A DNA stretch of 64,000 bases. Origin: Anaeramoeba flamelloides. Its lineage: Eukaryota > Metamonada > Anaeramoebidae. The stretch lies in NCBI GenBank assembly GCA_027625915.1, contig JANTQA010000051.1, positions 2,232,501-2,296,500 on the forward strand, given 5' to 3'. Under the pieces are notes generated by a model. That model saw only the letters and a list, made by a program, of their open reading frames with translations. It was not told where the DNA came from and did not search any database. Each line of letters starts with the position of its first letter. Within the stretch, counting starts at the first letter, position 1. The position numbers and the translations under genes were made by a program. Positions 1-12,709 of this stretch are shown piece after piece.

Positions 1-2863
1 TCCATAATTAAGGTAAATTAAATCTCTCAAAAGATCAATTTTCATTAAGTATATCAAGATCTTTCAATTTTTCTTCCAATTAATAGAAATGATAATTTAG
101 AAAACTTTAAAAAACATTTTCTACTATGACTTGAAGAATGACAATATTATTGTCAAGACAGAATCCCTTTTTTAAAATAAATACATTGTTGAAAACTAAT
201 CATTTCTGCCACATATAAAAATTGAAAACAATTTAATAAAAGTTTGAAAATAACACTTAAAAACACTTTTTTGAAAAAACAACAGTAAAAATGAAAAAAA
301 AAAATACTTATTGAAGTTAACATGTGCTATTTAATAAATATCAAAACAAAAAAAAGAACCATGTTATTTTTATTAACAATTAAGTTAATTTTTGGAAATG
401 GTAAAATCATATTTTTTTAGTTGTATTTTAGAAAGTTTTGATTTTGAAAAAAAGTTTTTATATTTTGTTATTTTTTATGAGTTTAAATTAAAATCAGCCA
501 ATAAAACCAATTGATGTATATTTAATTTAATAAATAAAATTTTGAGAAAATTTCAACATAATTAAATCATAAAAATGTTGATCTATTTAAGTAAAAAAAA
601 AATATTTTTGAACCGATTAGCTTCATTATAGATATCTCTATAATCAAAGTATATTATAATTGAGTGTAAATGATATTAGTGAACCATGACTCATATATGA
701 CTCTAAAAAAATATATATATATATATTATCGATTTTATAGTACAATTAATTATTATATTGTATACTCCAGATTACAATTAAAAATTCTCATTTTGAAATT
801 TTTTTTTTTTAATTCCTTTACCAAATCTAAAAATAGGACCTCAAAATAAAAGTATCTTCTGGTATTTAATAATTGATTTTTTGAACTTCCAAAAGTAACT
901 ATTTTTAGAATGTTTTAATTTCAAAGATTAACTCAATAATTATCAACATAAAAACCCAAATGCAGATTAATTTTGTTTCTTTTTGATAAAGGTGATTTTA
1001 ACATCAATATGTTTCCAATATTTCTGAAATATTTTGTCAAAAAAATCTATTTGATTAATTATTTAATTTTTTAAAAAAATTGAATTTTTTAGCAACAAAT
1101 ATATATTTTACAGCAAATATAAGAAATATATTTTGCAACTTTCTATTTTATAAATAATAATTTAACCTTTAAATTTGTGAAAAAATGCAGATTTTTTTCT
1201 GAAATTGTTGAGTTTTTTACTAATACTAGGATCATTTTCATTTTATCAGATTAACAAATATTACCCTTGATTAATCGATTTTTTAGAGACATTTGAACCT
1301 GTGAATCACTAATGTGGTTTACATCGAATAATAAAAGTTTTTAGTTTTATATTTCTTCTTTGTACACTCTAATCTCTTAAGGGATTAAATTAAGTTGTTT
1401 CATATTTTTTTTTAAAAAAAAGAAAACAAGAAAAAAATTTAGAATTTAGAAAAAAATTTTTTAACAAACCCTTTGGCATTAAATACATACGGTAATCAAG
1501 TTTTACATCTAATTGTGGCCAATATACGAAGTTTGTTACTTCTTTTAAAAATATTCTTTTTACTGCTATTAAATACTTTTTCTAAGAAATATTTTTTTGG
1601 TGAATTTTTGTTTTTTTTTCTAGGGAATTAACATTTTTTCGAAGATGTGTTCTTTTTTTGCAAAAAAGTCAACGATTCCATGGAAATGTACTGTAATTTT
1701 TAACATGTCGGATAATGGGGTTATTGAAAAATACAAAATCAATTGTAGAATCTTATGATTTCAGATATTTAATGCAAAAAATAAAATATTTCGAAAAGAA
1801 AATTCTGATGATAAATATTGATGGTGTCTAGGATTCAAATAAAATATAGAAATAATTCTTCTATTGTCAAAACAATTGATTCTTCATTTGAAAGATGTTT
1901 TATTAAATTTTCAATACTTTTAAAATATATTCTTATAAACTCTTGACTTTGAAAAAAAAAATATTCAAATTTTATACTATTAAATTTAAAAAAAATATCT
2001 TAAAAGAACCCAGAAAAATTGGATTTTCAAACTTAAATTGATAAATATCTTTCACAAAATAATTTTTGATCCAAGATTTCTTATTAATTAATAATAATTT
2101 TTCTTCAAAGCGAAGTTATTAAAAAGTCGAAAATTCGTCAATGTCTAATTTTAATTACTCAAATTTTTTCATGATCACATCTTTGTATATTTCCAGTTAA
2201 ATTTTTTTACAAATTTATTTTCAATGTACGATTGACATCTTGGTATAAAGGAGTTAGAGAACCTTTATAAATTTGATTTAGATTCAATACTTTAGATTTT
2301 AAATTTTTAACGAATAAGTGAAGCAATTCAAAGACATAAATCTTTAATCATCAACTTTTGTGCTACTTTTGTCATAACAAAGCAAAGTATTTTTCAAATG
2401 TTCCAATAATTTTCTACAAACCCTCAGATTTAATCCAACTTATAGTCTTCAATTTACTAATGTTATCAAAACCAATTCATTTGATTACTATCCCCAGAAT
2501 AGTAAATGTCTAGATATTTTTGCATATATTTTTTTATTAAATCAAATTTAACATTTGGCTCATCACATGGGAAACAAAGCTTGATGTTATTTAGGTCTTT
2601 TTCTGACCAAGATAATTTTTTTTTAAAGATCCTTAGCTTATTTTTTGAGTTACAAATTGTTAATTTCTCAAATCGTATTTTGAGAATATTAGGAGGAGTG
2701 AAATTACTTTGTCAAAAATTAAAAGGAATAACAAGAAAATAAATCAAATTTCGCCCTAATCCAAAATTTCTGTTTTGAAGTTATTCATTTTTTAAATTTT
2801 TTTCTATTTATTTTACTTAGTTTCTCAAAACAAAAAAAAAAAGATTAATTCTTTATTGTCACT
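1..2863. other. gene-free AT-rich spacer
   Basis: No open frame here resembles a protein I know. The stretch holds homopolymer runs, a short (TA)n tract near 710-725, and a decayed piece of repeat D at about 1830-2180. The frame at 2506-2742 has no recognisable motif and is probably chance. Confidence 0.6.
1830..2180 (+). repeat. repeat D, right-half fragment
   Basis: This stretch matches the right halves of the copies at 21030-21390 and 57380-57725. Shared landmarks are the words tttgaaagat, ggattttc, a tttttgatc..agat block and a terminal catgat. The left half seen in the other copies is absent. Confidence 0.6.
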
Positions 2864-3399
2864 ATGTCAAGTACTCATAAAAAAACAAAATCTAAATCAA
2901 GATCAAAACATAGCAGCAAATCAAAAACAAAAACAAAAACAAAATCTAGCTCGAGCTCAACAAAAAAAAGAAAAAAATCAAAAAAAAATGCAGTGCTTTT
3001 AAAAGTCGGCATGATCGGTGATGCCCAAATTGGAAAAACATCCTTAATGGTCAAGTATGTTGAAAACAATTTTGATGAAGACTATATTCAGACTCTTGGT
3101 AAGTTTTTATTCATCGGCTTGTTTCTGGATCTGAATTTTTTTTTTATACGAGAAACAAAAAAAAAAAAAATCAAAAGAAAAAGAAATTAAAAAAATTTTT
3201 TATTGTTATTTTTTTTTAAAAATTGCTCTTCTTAACAAACAACTTTTCTATTCTTTAGGTGTTAATTTTATGGAAAAATCAATTTCAATTAAACAAACAG
3301 AAATTACTTTTAGTATTTGGGATCTTGGTAAGCTTAATATTTAATTTTTATTTTGTTCTTCTTTTTAAAAATTTTCCCATTCAACTTTAACTCAAAATT

Positions 3400-3436
<37 letters not shown>

Positions 3437-3894
3437 ATTTCTTAAATCCTTGTTGTTCTCCATCAAATGAAAATTCTTACCTTTTTCTTCTATTTTTTTT
3501 AGGTGGGCAAAAGGAATTTGTAAACATGCTACCCTTAGTTTGTAATGAAGCAGTTGTAATTTTATTTATGTTTGATTTATCAAGGAAAAGCACTCTAGTT
3601 TCGGTCAAGTCATGGTTCCGACAGGTAAGAGGGCTCAACAAAAGTGCAATCCCCTTCCTTGTAGGAACAAAATATGATATCTTTGCGGGCTTCTCTCCAG
3701 ACGAACAAGAGGAAATCACAAAAACTGCAAGAAGATATTCAAAGGCAATGAAGGCACCTTTAATTTTCTGCTCAGCTAAGGTGCCGATCAATGTTAGGAA
3801 ATTATTTAAAATCATTTTAAGTAGAGTTTTCGATTTAAGGTGTAAAATCCCTAAAATTACACAGGTCGGAGATCCAATTATGGAAGGATTTTAA
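2864..3894 (+). CDS. spg1: Spg1/Tem1-like septation GTPase (3 exons)
   Basis: Exons are 2864-3098, 3259-3327 and 3503-3894; the introns of 160 and 175 nt both have gtaag donors and T-rich acceptors, giving 231 residues. All GTPase boxes are visible: P-loop GDAQIGKTS at 52-60, switch-I threonine T77 in QTLGVNFME, DLGGQ at 100-104, TKYD at 157-160 and SAK at 192-194. DLGGQ, TKYD and the segment [19 protein letters not shown] are hallmarks of Spg1/Tem1, which starts the septation-initiation/mitotic-exit kinase cascade at spindle pole bodies in yeasts. There is no C-terminal CAAX box, as usual for this family. The first 42 residues are a low-complexity Lys/Ser/Thr leader, perhaps for localisation. 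Upstream and downstream are repeats, so it is a single transcription unit. The family assignment is strong; the cellular role is inferred from homologues. Confidence 0.95.
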
Positions 3895-3990
3895 ATGTTA
3901 TCTTTTTTTTTTTATTTCACAACAACCAAATTAATATTTTTCCTTTATTTTATTTTATTTTATTTGATTTTTTTTTTTGTTTTTTTTAGG

Positions 3991-4207
3991 TTACAATCTA
4001 TATCTCTCTTTCTGCACGCGACGCAGTGGTATCACTGTAGATCACGTTGGGAAAAAAAATGTTTATATTCCCACTATCTAAGATTAAAAAATCATTATCA
4101 TCTTCTCAATAATAATGATTGCCAAAGTTGGTGTGGTCATATTAAAACTGGATCAGTTCGATTTATTCGAAATGCCAAAAAAAAAAATGAAAATAATCAG
4201 ATAAAAT
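3991..4207. other. GC-richer island 3' of spg1, possible exon
   Basis: Just after the spg1 stop, a T-rich tract ending in tttttttag (3990) looks like an intron 3' end. It is followed by about 150 bases with much more G+C than the surroundings. On the plus strand a Cys/His-rich frame without stops runs to 4207 (fragments WYHCRSRWEKKC and CQSWCGH). On the minus strand a short frame ends SDTTASRAEREI. I recognise neither. It could be an exon, a structured 3' UTR or a non-coding RNA. Confidence 0.3.
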
Positions 4208-4335
4208 AATTTTAAAATTTTTTTTTTTTATTTTGGATCAGCTTTTGAAAAATTTTTTGAATGTAGTAGTGAAAAAAATCCAGGACAAGATTTTTAATTG
4301 TGAATATTTGGAAAATTGTTGTGTAATTTCTTTTA

Positions 4336-4535
4336 CAGTCAGTTCCAGTTTTAAGACATAAACTTTAAACGAAATTTGAGGCTCAAAAAAATCTCAAATT
4401 ACAGCACATTTTTTGAAATTTTTATTTTTATCTAATTTATTTTTCTAGAGAATATGAATTTTGTGCCAAAAATTGAGATTTTTATTATGCCTTAATTTTA
4501 GTTGAAAATTTGGTGTCTTAAAAGTGGAACTGACT
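4336..4535. mobile_element. MITE family A, copy 1
   Basis: About 200 bp, almost one whole palindrome. It begins cagtcagttcc and ends ggaactgact, and each half carries ttaagacataaac/ggtgtcttaaaagtgg-type arms around a central caaattttgt/tttgagattttt block. Flanking TA and the CAGT terminus are typical of non-autonomous Tc1/mariner derivatives. No coding capacity. Confidence 0.8.
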
Positions 4536-4840
4536 ATATTTAAAATCAAATCCTTTTATTTATGATTCAAACTTTGAAAAATTATAACTCACCCACTTAT
4601 TAGAATGTTGATTAATGCAATTACACTTGATCAAAAATTTTTTTCAATCAATCAAAAAAACATAGATAAATATTATCATTTTCCAAACTCTAGAAAAACT
4701 CAATAGAAACCCTTCTTTTTTTTTCAAAATAAGTAGATCTACTTTTGCATTCAAACAATTACTTGAGTATTCTAGAGTAACCTTACATTAATGAACTTTG
4801 TGGAGGTTTATTAATAGGCTCAGAAAAAATTTGGTTTATT

Positions 4841-5372
4841 AACCAAATTCCAAAAATTTAGACACAGTTTAAACAGTTGAAAGAATAACAATACGAGACT
4901 TTACATTCAATTTGCCATTAATTTTGATTTTACAAACTATTTCATTTTTTCTCTTTTTTGTTTTTTTTTTTCAATCCTTATATCTAGTTAACTTAATCTT
5001 TTTCGTTAGATCTGGGATTTTTTTTCGATGGTTGATAGTAGGTTAGTGTTGAGTTTTGTTAAATAGAAAAATCACATATCATTGGTTGATTATATCTTAT
5101 CTCTTGACCCATCAACAATTGTTGGTGAAATTTCAACAAATTTACCAATACAATTTTTTATTCCGTTCATTTCTTTATTGTGGAAACGCCGATTTTTTTT
5201 TTTTGAGTTTTATATTTTTTAATTTTCTTTTGATGAAAATGATAACTTATAAAAACATTAATACGGGGTTACTTAAATGTGATTTTGTATTATGTTTGTA
5301 AAAATATAATAGATTGAGTTTTATTTTGTCTATTTTTGATTTTGTGTATGCCACAATTTTTAGGATTTGTTT
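4841..5372. mobile_element. MITE family B, copy 1
   Basis: A decayed copy of the 530-bp family whose best copy is at 14920-15451. It has inverted ends of the type aaattccaaaaatttagacac / gtatgccacaatttttagg, and the shared interior includes tctatttcgttagatc- and atcaacaattgttggtgaa-type words. Chance open frames inside it are not genes. Confidence 0.75.
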
Positions 5373-6989
5373 ATATGTCTTAGTATACGGGGACAATGTT
5401 TTTTTTAAAGAATTTGTTTTAATGAATATAGACAGCTAAATTCGATTAGAATATTGTTAAAACCAACCCCGATTCACTATTTGAGTTTGACAAACCCCCA
5501 TAATCTTTTACTTAAAATCGAAAAAAAATAAAAAAATTTTCAAGGTTTTCTTATTTTGTAGTTACTAAAATCAAAACCATTTCAAGATCTGTCAATAAGG
5601 GTTTGAGTTTGCTGGTTTTTCTTCCAAAATTAGAATAAATAACGAAAAAAAATTTATTTCTTTTTAAAAATTGAAATTTCATTAAAATTTTTTTCTTGAA
5701 AAAATACAACTCCTGTTTTTTTGTACGGAGTGGAAAACACTCCACCAAAACAAAAAAAATTTTAAACCAAAATAGAAATTAAACTATTCTTTCCATGTAT
5801 TGAGAAAATAAATTGCTCTTTTTTGATCTTTTCTTCAATCAAAAAAAAGATAAAATATAATTACTACCAAACATTCTAGCTACAATCAGTTTTATTCCTG
5901 ATGTGTATTTGTAATTTTTGAAATCCATTTTGTAATAAATAATCTCAAAAAGTAAATCTCATGAATGAAAATGAGTATCAAATCCCCGATGTCTATTATG
6001 GGTTTAATTTTTGAATAACAAATTTCACTTCAAAAAAAGGAATTAAAAACAACTTTCCAGTCTTTCTCATCCATGAATTCCATTTTATACTTTATAATTC
6101 GAAATTGAAATGGGTGTTTTCCAAAAAAATTATTCCAAAAAAATAAAATACCTTCTTATTTTTCGAAAAATTGTAGTATTTCAAGACATTTATTTTTTAT
6201 TACAAATCTATTTTGTATCAATCTCTTATGATCAAAAAACCGAGTATCTAAACTTTTTTAACCATTTAAAATTCACCTTTCAATAAGTAACTCTTCATTC
6301 AATTCCAAATTAATAGATTTTTAATTATGTTTCCAAAATAACAAAAAATGTTTCAGTTTTTTCTCTTTAAATTTTTTTCTTTATTAGTTTATTGATCAAC
6401 AATAATCATTCATTTTTTAATAATAATATAAGAGAGAATATTATTTTTGGGACCCATTACTAGAAATTAGAAAAAATAAAAAAATACCGAAATTGTAGCG
6501 AAAGACATATATATATATATATATATAATTATTTTTTTTTGAGATAAATTACAAAAAGATAACTTTTCTAAAGAAATTTAAAATAAAAAATTATTTCATT
6601 TATAGAGATTAAAATTAGGGAGAAGGGTGGATGGAAAAAAGGTAAAAAATTGTTGGTTCAAATCAAAATACTTTTTGTATATGTTTTTTGTTTTTTTTAT
6701 TGTAATTAGTCAATTTGAAAATGATGTTTGTAACTCCAAATTAACATACAGAAAAGAGAGGCTATGTATTTTATTTTTAAATTCGTATAATTGTTATTCA
6801 AAAAACTTATTTTTATCAATTTTTCAAAGGAATCGAGAAATTTTGCATATCAACGTTTCAATGAAAGGGTAACAAAAATTTTTTTAACATTTTTATATTT
6901 TGTGAATTTTATAGTTTGTTCAGGTATTTCTTTTATGAATCTTAACTCTAATCTTAAGATTATTATTTAATGTATTTCTAAACAATGTA
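5373..6989. other. AT-rich spacer
   Basis: No gene recognised. It holds a (TA)n tract at about 6507-6528. At about 6830-6935 there is a segment that also occurs inside element R (about 56160-56260). Confidence 0.5.
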
Positions 6990-7519
6990 AACTAAAATTC
7001 AAAATTTTCCACACAGCTAAAACGTTCCAAACAATCACAATAATACAATTTCATTGAAATTGGAGATAATTTGGATTTTTGTGAAATATGAAAAACATTT
7101 TTTCATCTTTTAGTTTTTCTTTTCATTTCATTGTTTGAAATACGTAATTTGTTTCGTTGGATCAAAATTTTTTTGAACAATTGATATTATGTTAGAGTCA
7201 AGTTGTTCCAAATAGAAGAACTCAAATAAAATTAATTACTAGTATCTAACCCTTTGATCGATCAATAATCCTAATAGAATTTAAACAAATTTACCAAATA
7301 TTTTTTTGTTTTGCTCTATCTAAAATTTTGAACACACCTTTGATTTATTTGTATTGATAATTATTTATTTATTGTTTTGTGAGTATTTTAATTGATAAAC
7401 AAGTGTTAACATTTCAATTAGCGAATGGTTCTAATTTGGTAAATCTTCTTGAATTGATTAAATAAGTTTTTTTCTTCACAAATTGAATTTTGGTGTGTTA
7501 AAAATTTTGAATTGGGGTT
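6990..7519. mobile_element. MITE family C, copy 1
   Basis: About 530 bp with inverted ends aactaaaattcaaaatttt / aaaattttgaattggggtt between TA dinucleotides. Size, end pattern (TA then AACYYCAATTC) and interior blocks (cgtaatttgtttcgttgg, ttgatcgatcaataat) show it is a sister of family B. A second copy is at 34689-35217. Confidence 0.8.
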
Positions 7520-7689
7520 TAGATCGGTTGGTTCTTAAAAAAAAATTGAATTTTTTACTTTTATTTTCCCCCATTTAAAGTGAAATGGTGTTTCTTTACC
7601 CAATTATTAAATTTATCAGTTATCAAATAAATTCTGATTCTTTAATATAAATTCATTTCAACAATTGTAACGAGCCTAATAAAAATAAA

Positions 7690-8110
7690 TCGAAAAAAAA
7701 TTCTATATTTCCTATAGTATTCAAGAACAATTAATAATTAAATATAATTCATAATTCAAATTATAATCATTCTAAAGATATAAAAACTCTAATACTCTTA
7801 GAATGAAAACAATAAATAAAAAAAAAAAAAAATGAATGATAATTTTTGAAATAAGCCTTACAGATTTTTTATTTCTGAACTTTCACAGAAAAAAAGTTAA
7901 AAAGATGATTATTTTCAGATAATTAAATTCATTTTAGAAGAATATATAAAATTTCACTTTTCTTGGCTTTTATTTAACTTTTCGAAGATCTTTTTGTTTT
8001 CCACATGATCTTTTTCAAAAATATATTAAACAAGAAGAAAAAAAAGAAATAGAAAAAAAAAAGAAAAAGAAAAGAAAAATAAATAAAACAATTTGAAAAT
8101 GAATAAGGGA
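7690..8110 (+). repeat. repeat H, copy 1
   Basis: A direct match to 39285-39720: both start with caagaacaattaat, share gattttttatt in the middle, and contain cttttcgaagatctttttgt followed by an A-rich tail. Inverted ends were not identified. Confidence 0.55.
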
Positions 8111-9700
8111 GAAAACCACATAACTACTTCTAATAACATAATAAAATGAATCAATTTTTTTGAAAAATGTTCCATATTACTGAAGAACTTTTTAAAAAAA
8201 TATCATCTTTTCTTTTACGAAATTAAAATCATCTGTATTAGATCAAAATTAGAATTAAAATTCATATTAGCATTTCTTTTTAAAATAACATGTAATTTAT
8301 TTCTCAAAAATTTCCAAATATAAACTTTTTACATTTAGAATTAAGAATAAAATTATATAAAGAGTGCGTAATTGGGTGAAATATCATAAATTGAAGATCA
8401 AGAAATAAATTGTCTTTGTTTTTTATTTTTTCGAGGTGAATTTTTATATATTTTTGATTTCGATTTTTCAATTATTATCTCAAAATTTTAGATATATTTT
8501 CTTCTGTATTTATACAACACAGTTTATTTATTTTGTTATAAAGATGGTTTTAATAACACAATTTTTTAGAAACGGAGATAAACACAACAAATAACATTTT
8601 ATTGTTACATAGAGTATAAATTTCTCTGATGAAAATTGGGAAATTGTGTAGAAAATACAACCTACTAAAGAGTTCCATAGCCTGAGTTAAATTTACACCA
8701 CTTATAATTCTTTCCAAAAAAAAATCTTTAATTTTCACAATTCCAACAATTCTTAAATACTTGATCTTATTTTGTACAACAAAAATTTGATTTTATACTT
8801 TTATAATATCCCTTTCAAATCTCTAATAAGCCAAATAATTTTTCCATCTATCCTTATACAAGTATTTTTTTTAGTCACTTTCTCAAGTTTGAAGTGTTTG
8901 AAAATTTGAATTTATTCATGGAAATCACTTGTTGTCATTTTTTGACAATTTTATATCGTTCAAATTATTAATTTGGCTCTTCTTTTCCTTTTTAAACTTT
9001 AATATTTTTTTTGCCAAATTTCTTCTGAATTAAAATTCTTTTTGAGAAGTGAAAGCAAAATAACACAAGAACTCAATATATAACTAGCTCCAAACTGAGT
9101 CCTTCAGTGTTAAATTCTGTTAAATTTCAAAAAAAAATAAAAAATTATTATTTTAATGATCTGTTTTATTATAATCTGATCTCATTACTTATAAAAAATT
9201 TTCATTTATAGAACATGATGAAAATTAATGAATTTTGAAAGTTTAGGTGTTTTGAAATCAATAAAAGTTTAAGATCCATTAAAATTTGTTTGTATCATCT
9301 TTGGAAAATGAGAAAAACTCCTTCAAATTTATAATTAGACACAACAAACAATAAAAATTGATTGTAAAAACAAAAAAAAATCTTTTTTTCGTGCAAACTT
9401 TTACTTTTTCAAAAATTTGAAAACCTGATAAAAAACTTTGATAATTTTCAGTTAATTGATGAAAGTTGTCTATGTTAAATAATTTCAATGATGTTTATTG
9501 GAAAAAATTATCTATTTATTTGTTAACTTTTTTCGAAAAAAATAAAAAATCTATAATATTGTTTTGAAGTCTCAACATTTTAACAAAGAATGTCTAGTAC
9601 TTAAACTGTGATCATAGAATGAATATTTTGACATTATAAGGAAAAAGGGGAATTATACTTGTAGAAAACTGTTTTGAAAGTTTTTGGTTAATCAAAAGAA
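8111..9700. other. AT-rich spacer
   Basis: Nothing recognisable. The open frames at 8550-8738 and 9279-9488 (minus) have no motif and are probably chance. Confidence 0.5.
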
Positions 9701-9924
9701 TTAATAGTAGAATATAAATGGTATTGGACCTTAAAGATCAAAAAAACAACTTTTAACCAAACAGGTATAAACATAAACATTTATCTAAAAAGCAACAATT
9801 TTGTTAAACGATTTCATCGACCGAAAAACAAATTGTTCTGAATTTCATTTTTCTGTTTCAAGCTGAACTTTTTAAGGGTATAGATTGTTTTATGACTAAG
9901 AACAGTTTTACTTTTTAAAAAGTT

Positions 9925-10980
9925 TGTCAGAATAAAACACTTTTAATTAAATAACGTCCAGTCTATGCTTTTTTTTGAAATAATCTTTAATGATAAGAGT
10001 ATTCCATGGAACTTTGATTAAATATAATTTGGGAACAGTTTTTTTGTTGAAAAACGTCTGTTAAAAGAAATTTTTCGTATTTAAATACAAAAGAGTAAAA
10101 ATCAAATCATAAAATTATTATTTTTTTCTAAAATTTTATTGAAATCTTTAGACTTTTTCAAAAAAATTTGAAAAAAAATTTATTCTTTTTTTCCTTAACA
10201 AATCAAAAAACCTGAATACAATAATAAAAATCACAATATGCAGTTACAATTGATGAACAAATATATGTTAATTGCTTTGATCGGAGAAATCCTATCAGTT
10301 CTTTTTTTGACCTTATTTGTCAGAAGAATTAAAAAAAAACAAACAATGATCAGAACAGAACAGAGAACAACAGAAGAATGTGAAACCTTACTTGAAAATC
10401 AAGATCTTGAAATGAATAGTGTTGAAACCAAACCATTTAAAGCATCAAAAGAACAGTCTGGAGGCCAACTAGATCAAAATAACCAGTTCCTCAAATCAAA
10501 TTTTTATCAAAAATTAGGATATTGTGTATTTATAATTTTCCAAACAATTGCATGGTTTTTGCCTTCGATATTATTTTCAAGAGCTGAAGAAATGAACAAA
10601 ATCACACCCAATTTCCGTTCCAAATATATTTGTGTTGTAATTTTACAAATCGTGATTTGGTCTCTCTATTCCCTGATGGTTTTAGTTATTTCTTTTAAAA
10701 CGCTTTTTAGCCAAAAATTTCTGAACAACTACATTTTTTATAACTATACAGGAACTTTAGTGACATGGATTGTGTGTCTACAAATAATCAACCTCTCTAC
10801 TGAATCTGGTTCTGAGGATGCTTTCTTTAAAACAATGCTGATTGTTTGTGAAATTATTCATTGGGTATTTTTACTAATCTTAATATTGATTACCAAACCA
10901 GAGGTGAAAAGGCATGGTAGATGTACAGACTTGTTCGTATCACAAGAAACAAAAGTGGTCTTGATTCATGATCAATAAAA
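9925..10980 (+). repeat. left copy of 36-kb-apart inverted gene duplication
   Basis: This stretch matches the reverse complement of about 46590-47645. The match begins near gtttgtcagaataaaacac upstream of the gene and runs past the coding region. Identity is moderate in the 5' flank, complete from just before the ATG to about codon 132, then about three quarters. Upstream of 9925 the likeness fades. Confidence 0.85.
10238..10978 (+). CDS. five-pass membrane protein, paralogue 1
   Basis: Single exon, 246 residues. I do not recognise the family. Hydrophobic segments lie at about 9-28, 94-113, 130-152, 163-184 and 199-219. Between the first and second is a polar Glu/Gln/Lys-rich loop of about 65 residues (29-93), and a basic cluster RRIKKK follows segment one. 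The final 31 residues are polar. Five N-terminal spans recall the TMD0 of some ABCC transporters, but no ABC motif is present and this is only a likeness. Residues 1-133 equal those of the reverse-strand paralogue at 46654-47325, with no silent changes; later residues differ often, mainly in segments 3-5. The start is set by the first ATG within the conserved block. This copy extends past residue 220, where the other stops. Confidence 0.75.
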   Translation: MQLQLMNKYMLIALIGEILSVLFLTLFVRRIKKKQTMIRTEQRTTEECETLLENQDLEMNSVETKPFKASKEQSGGQLDQNNQFLKSNFYQKLGYCVFIIFQTIAWFLPSILFSRAEEMNKITPNFRSKYICVVILQIVIWSLYSLMVLVISFKTLFSQKFLNNYIFYNYTGTLVTWIVCLQIINLSTESGSEDAFFKTMLIVCEIIHWVFLLILILITKPEVKRHGRCTDLFVSQETKVVLIHDQ

Positions 10981-11039
10981 ATGAAACAGATTATTTTTAT
11001 TTTTTTTTTAAAATTTGTAGTTTGTTTCAACAAAAATAT

Positions 11040-12700
11040 GAAATAAATATATTATCTATTTTTACATCTTTTGGTTAATCATTTAGTCTACCTTAAAAAA
11101 AAGTTTTTTCCATTTTTTAATCAAACTTAAGGCTAGTAATTCTAAACAAAAGATGTCTCTTTTTTGAGAGTTTTTTTGATATAAAATTGATTGTTGAAGA
11201 AACTACTTATGATATCACCTTGAGCTGAGAGTGATAAACCTTCAATTGAGAGTAGGTATTTTGAGTGATTTTTATCAGATTTAATCAAAAAGAACTTTGC
11301 CTGATGATAAAATAGATTTTTAAAAAAATAATAAAATGGATATTTCGATAATTTACGGGCTCTTGATTCTTTATGTACAATTTGACATAGTCATCTCAAA
11401 AAGGTCCCTTCTTAATTCATTTTTTTTATTCAGTTTTCCAAATAATATTTATGTAAAAAAAAAAAAAAAAATTATTTATATAGATGTGGAAAAAGTGATA
11501 TCTTAATATTTTAAGAAGGTATAAATTATTATATTAATTTACTTTTCATCATTTTAATAATACAGTTAATTTACAATATAGTAAAATTCCAGAACCTCCA
11601 AAATAATGAGGCTATTACATTTATTGTTGTTAATAGTAGGGTGATTTTTAAAACTCCCCGGAATATAAAAAAAGGTTTTTTTTCTACTAAATAATTAACA
11701 ATAAATCTTTGGATGGATGGATTTTTATTAAATTCAACTTGAGGATATTTACTTTAAATCGATACTAACTATTAGTTTTAAAAATGCTGTAGATTAAAAA
11801 TAAAACTGAAACAGAGAGAGAAAAAATAACGGATGGCTATTATTATCATGTCAGTGCAGTAGAGTACCGTCATGTGCCTAGGTTTTTTAGAATTCAAAAA
11901 AAAAAAATTAGTTTGATTTACTCAAATTTAGAACTAAATTTTGTTTTTTTCTTAAAAAATCAATTACAATCAAAAAAACTAAAAGAAAAAAGATACCACG
12001 TTTCGAAATTATTTTCCAGAAAAAGGGTCCCAGCTGTAGGGGGGCGAATTACATGTATTGCAAAGGTTTTGGATATTTATCAAAAGAAACAATTTATTTT
12101 GAAAAATGTAAACATTAAATCCTTTTTTCACATTGTTAATTTTTTTATTTGGAAACCTAATTCATTTACAAATTTTATTTTATTTGAAGAAATATATTGC
12201 CATGAAGTCAAAAAATGTTATTTAATGATTATTAGAATAGAGAAAATAATTATTAGACAATCATAGTAGTTTCTAATCATACTGTTTTTGATCTCCAATA
12301 AAAGATCAAAATGAGCATATTTGTTTTTCTGGAATGGTACATAAATATTTAAAGTTTTTAATTTGATAAAAAATATAATTACTCATAAATTCAAAAAAAA
12401 AAGTTTTGTCCTTTTTGTTATAATTTCACTTTGATATCTATTGTATAAACCAACTTTCGAAACAATTTTATCTCCAAAAATAAAAGTCCTATTTCCAACT
12501 AATTTACAAAGTTTTCTATGTATTTATACCAATAAAATTCTTTCTTAAAAGCTCATACACACATTTTCAAAAATCAAAAAGTGAACAAAAAATTAATTTT
12601 TTTTTAAATTTAACACTATTTATTAGACATATTGCATATGGATATCAACATTTCCTTGGTTTTATATTATTCCACTTATTTCTGATTTATTCTTAAAAGT
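11040..12700. other. repeat-containing spacer
   Basis: It holds the left-half D fragment at 11540-11860, followed by a (g)tcaagtgcctagg-like junction word at about 11850-11885. A small G+C-rich patch (12018-12060) lies within a 130-codon open frame that lacks an ATG. No gene can be supported. Confidence 0.5.
11540..11860 (+). repeat. repeat D, left-half fragment
   Basis: Matches 20240-20560 and 56690-57000: shared words include gaggct(a/g)tt..atttattgttgtta, aactattagtttt and a closing aaacagag-like block. It ends at the repeat E junction word. Confidence 0.6.
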
Positions 12701-12709
12701 TCAATTATC

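Noticed and set aside
3895-4209. Continuous frame after the spg1 stop
   Set aside because: The first part is T-run-coded Phe/Leu and starts right after the stop. Only the part after 3990 is listed, and only as an island.
11874-12266. 130-codon open frame with a GC-rich patch
   Set aside because: It has no ATG near its start and begins at a repeat E junction word. I see no motif and no partner exon, so it is not called as a gene.
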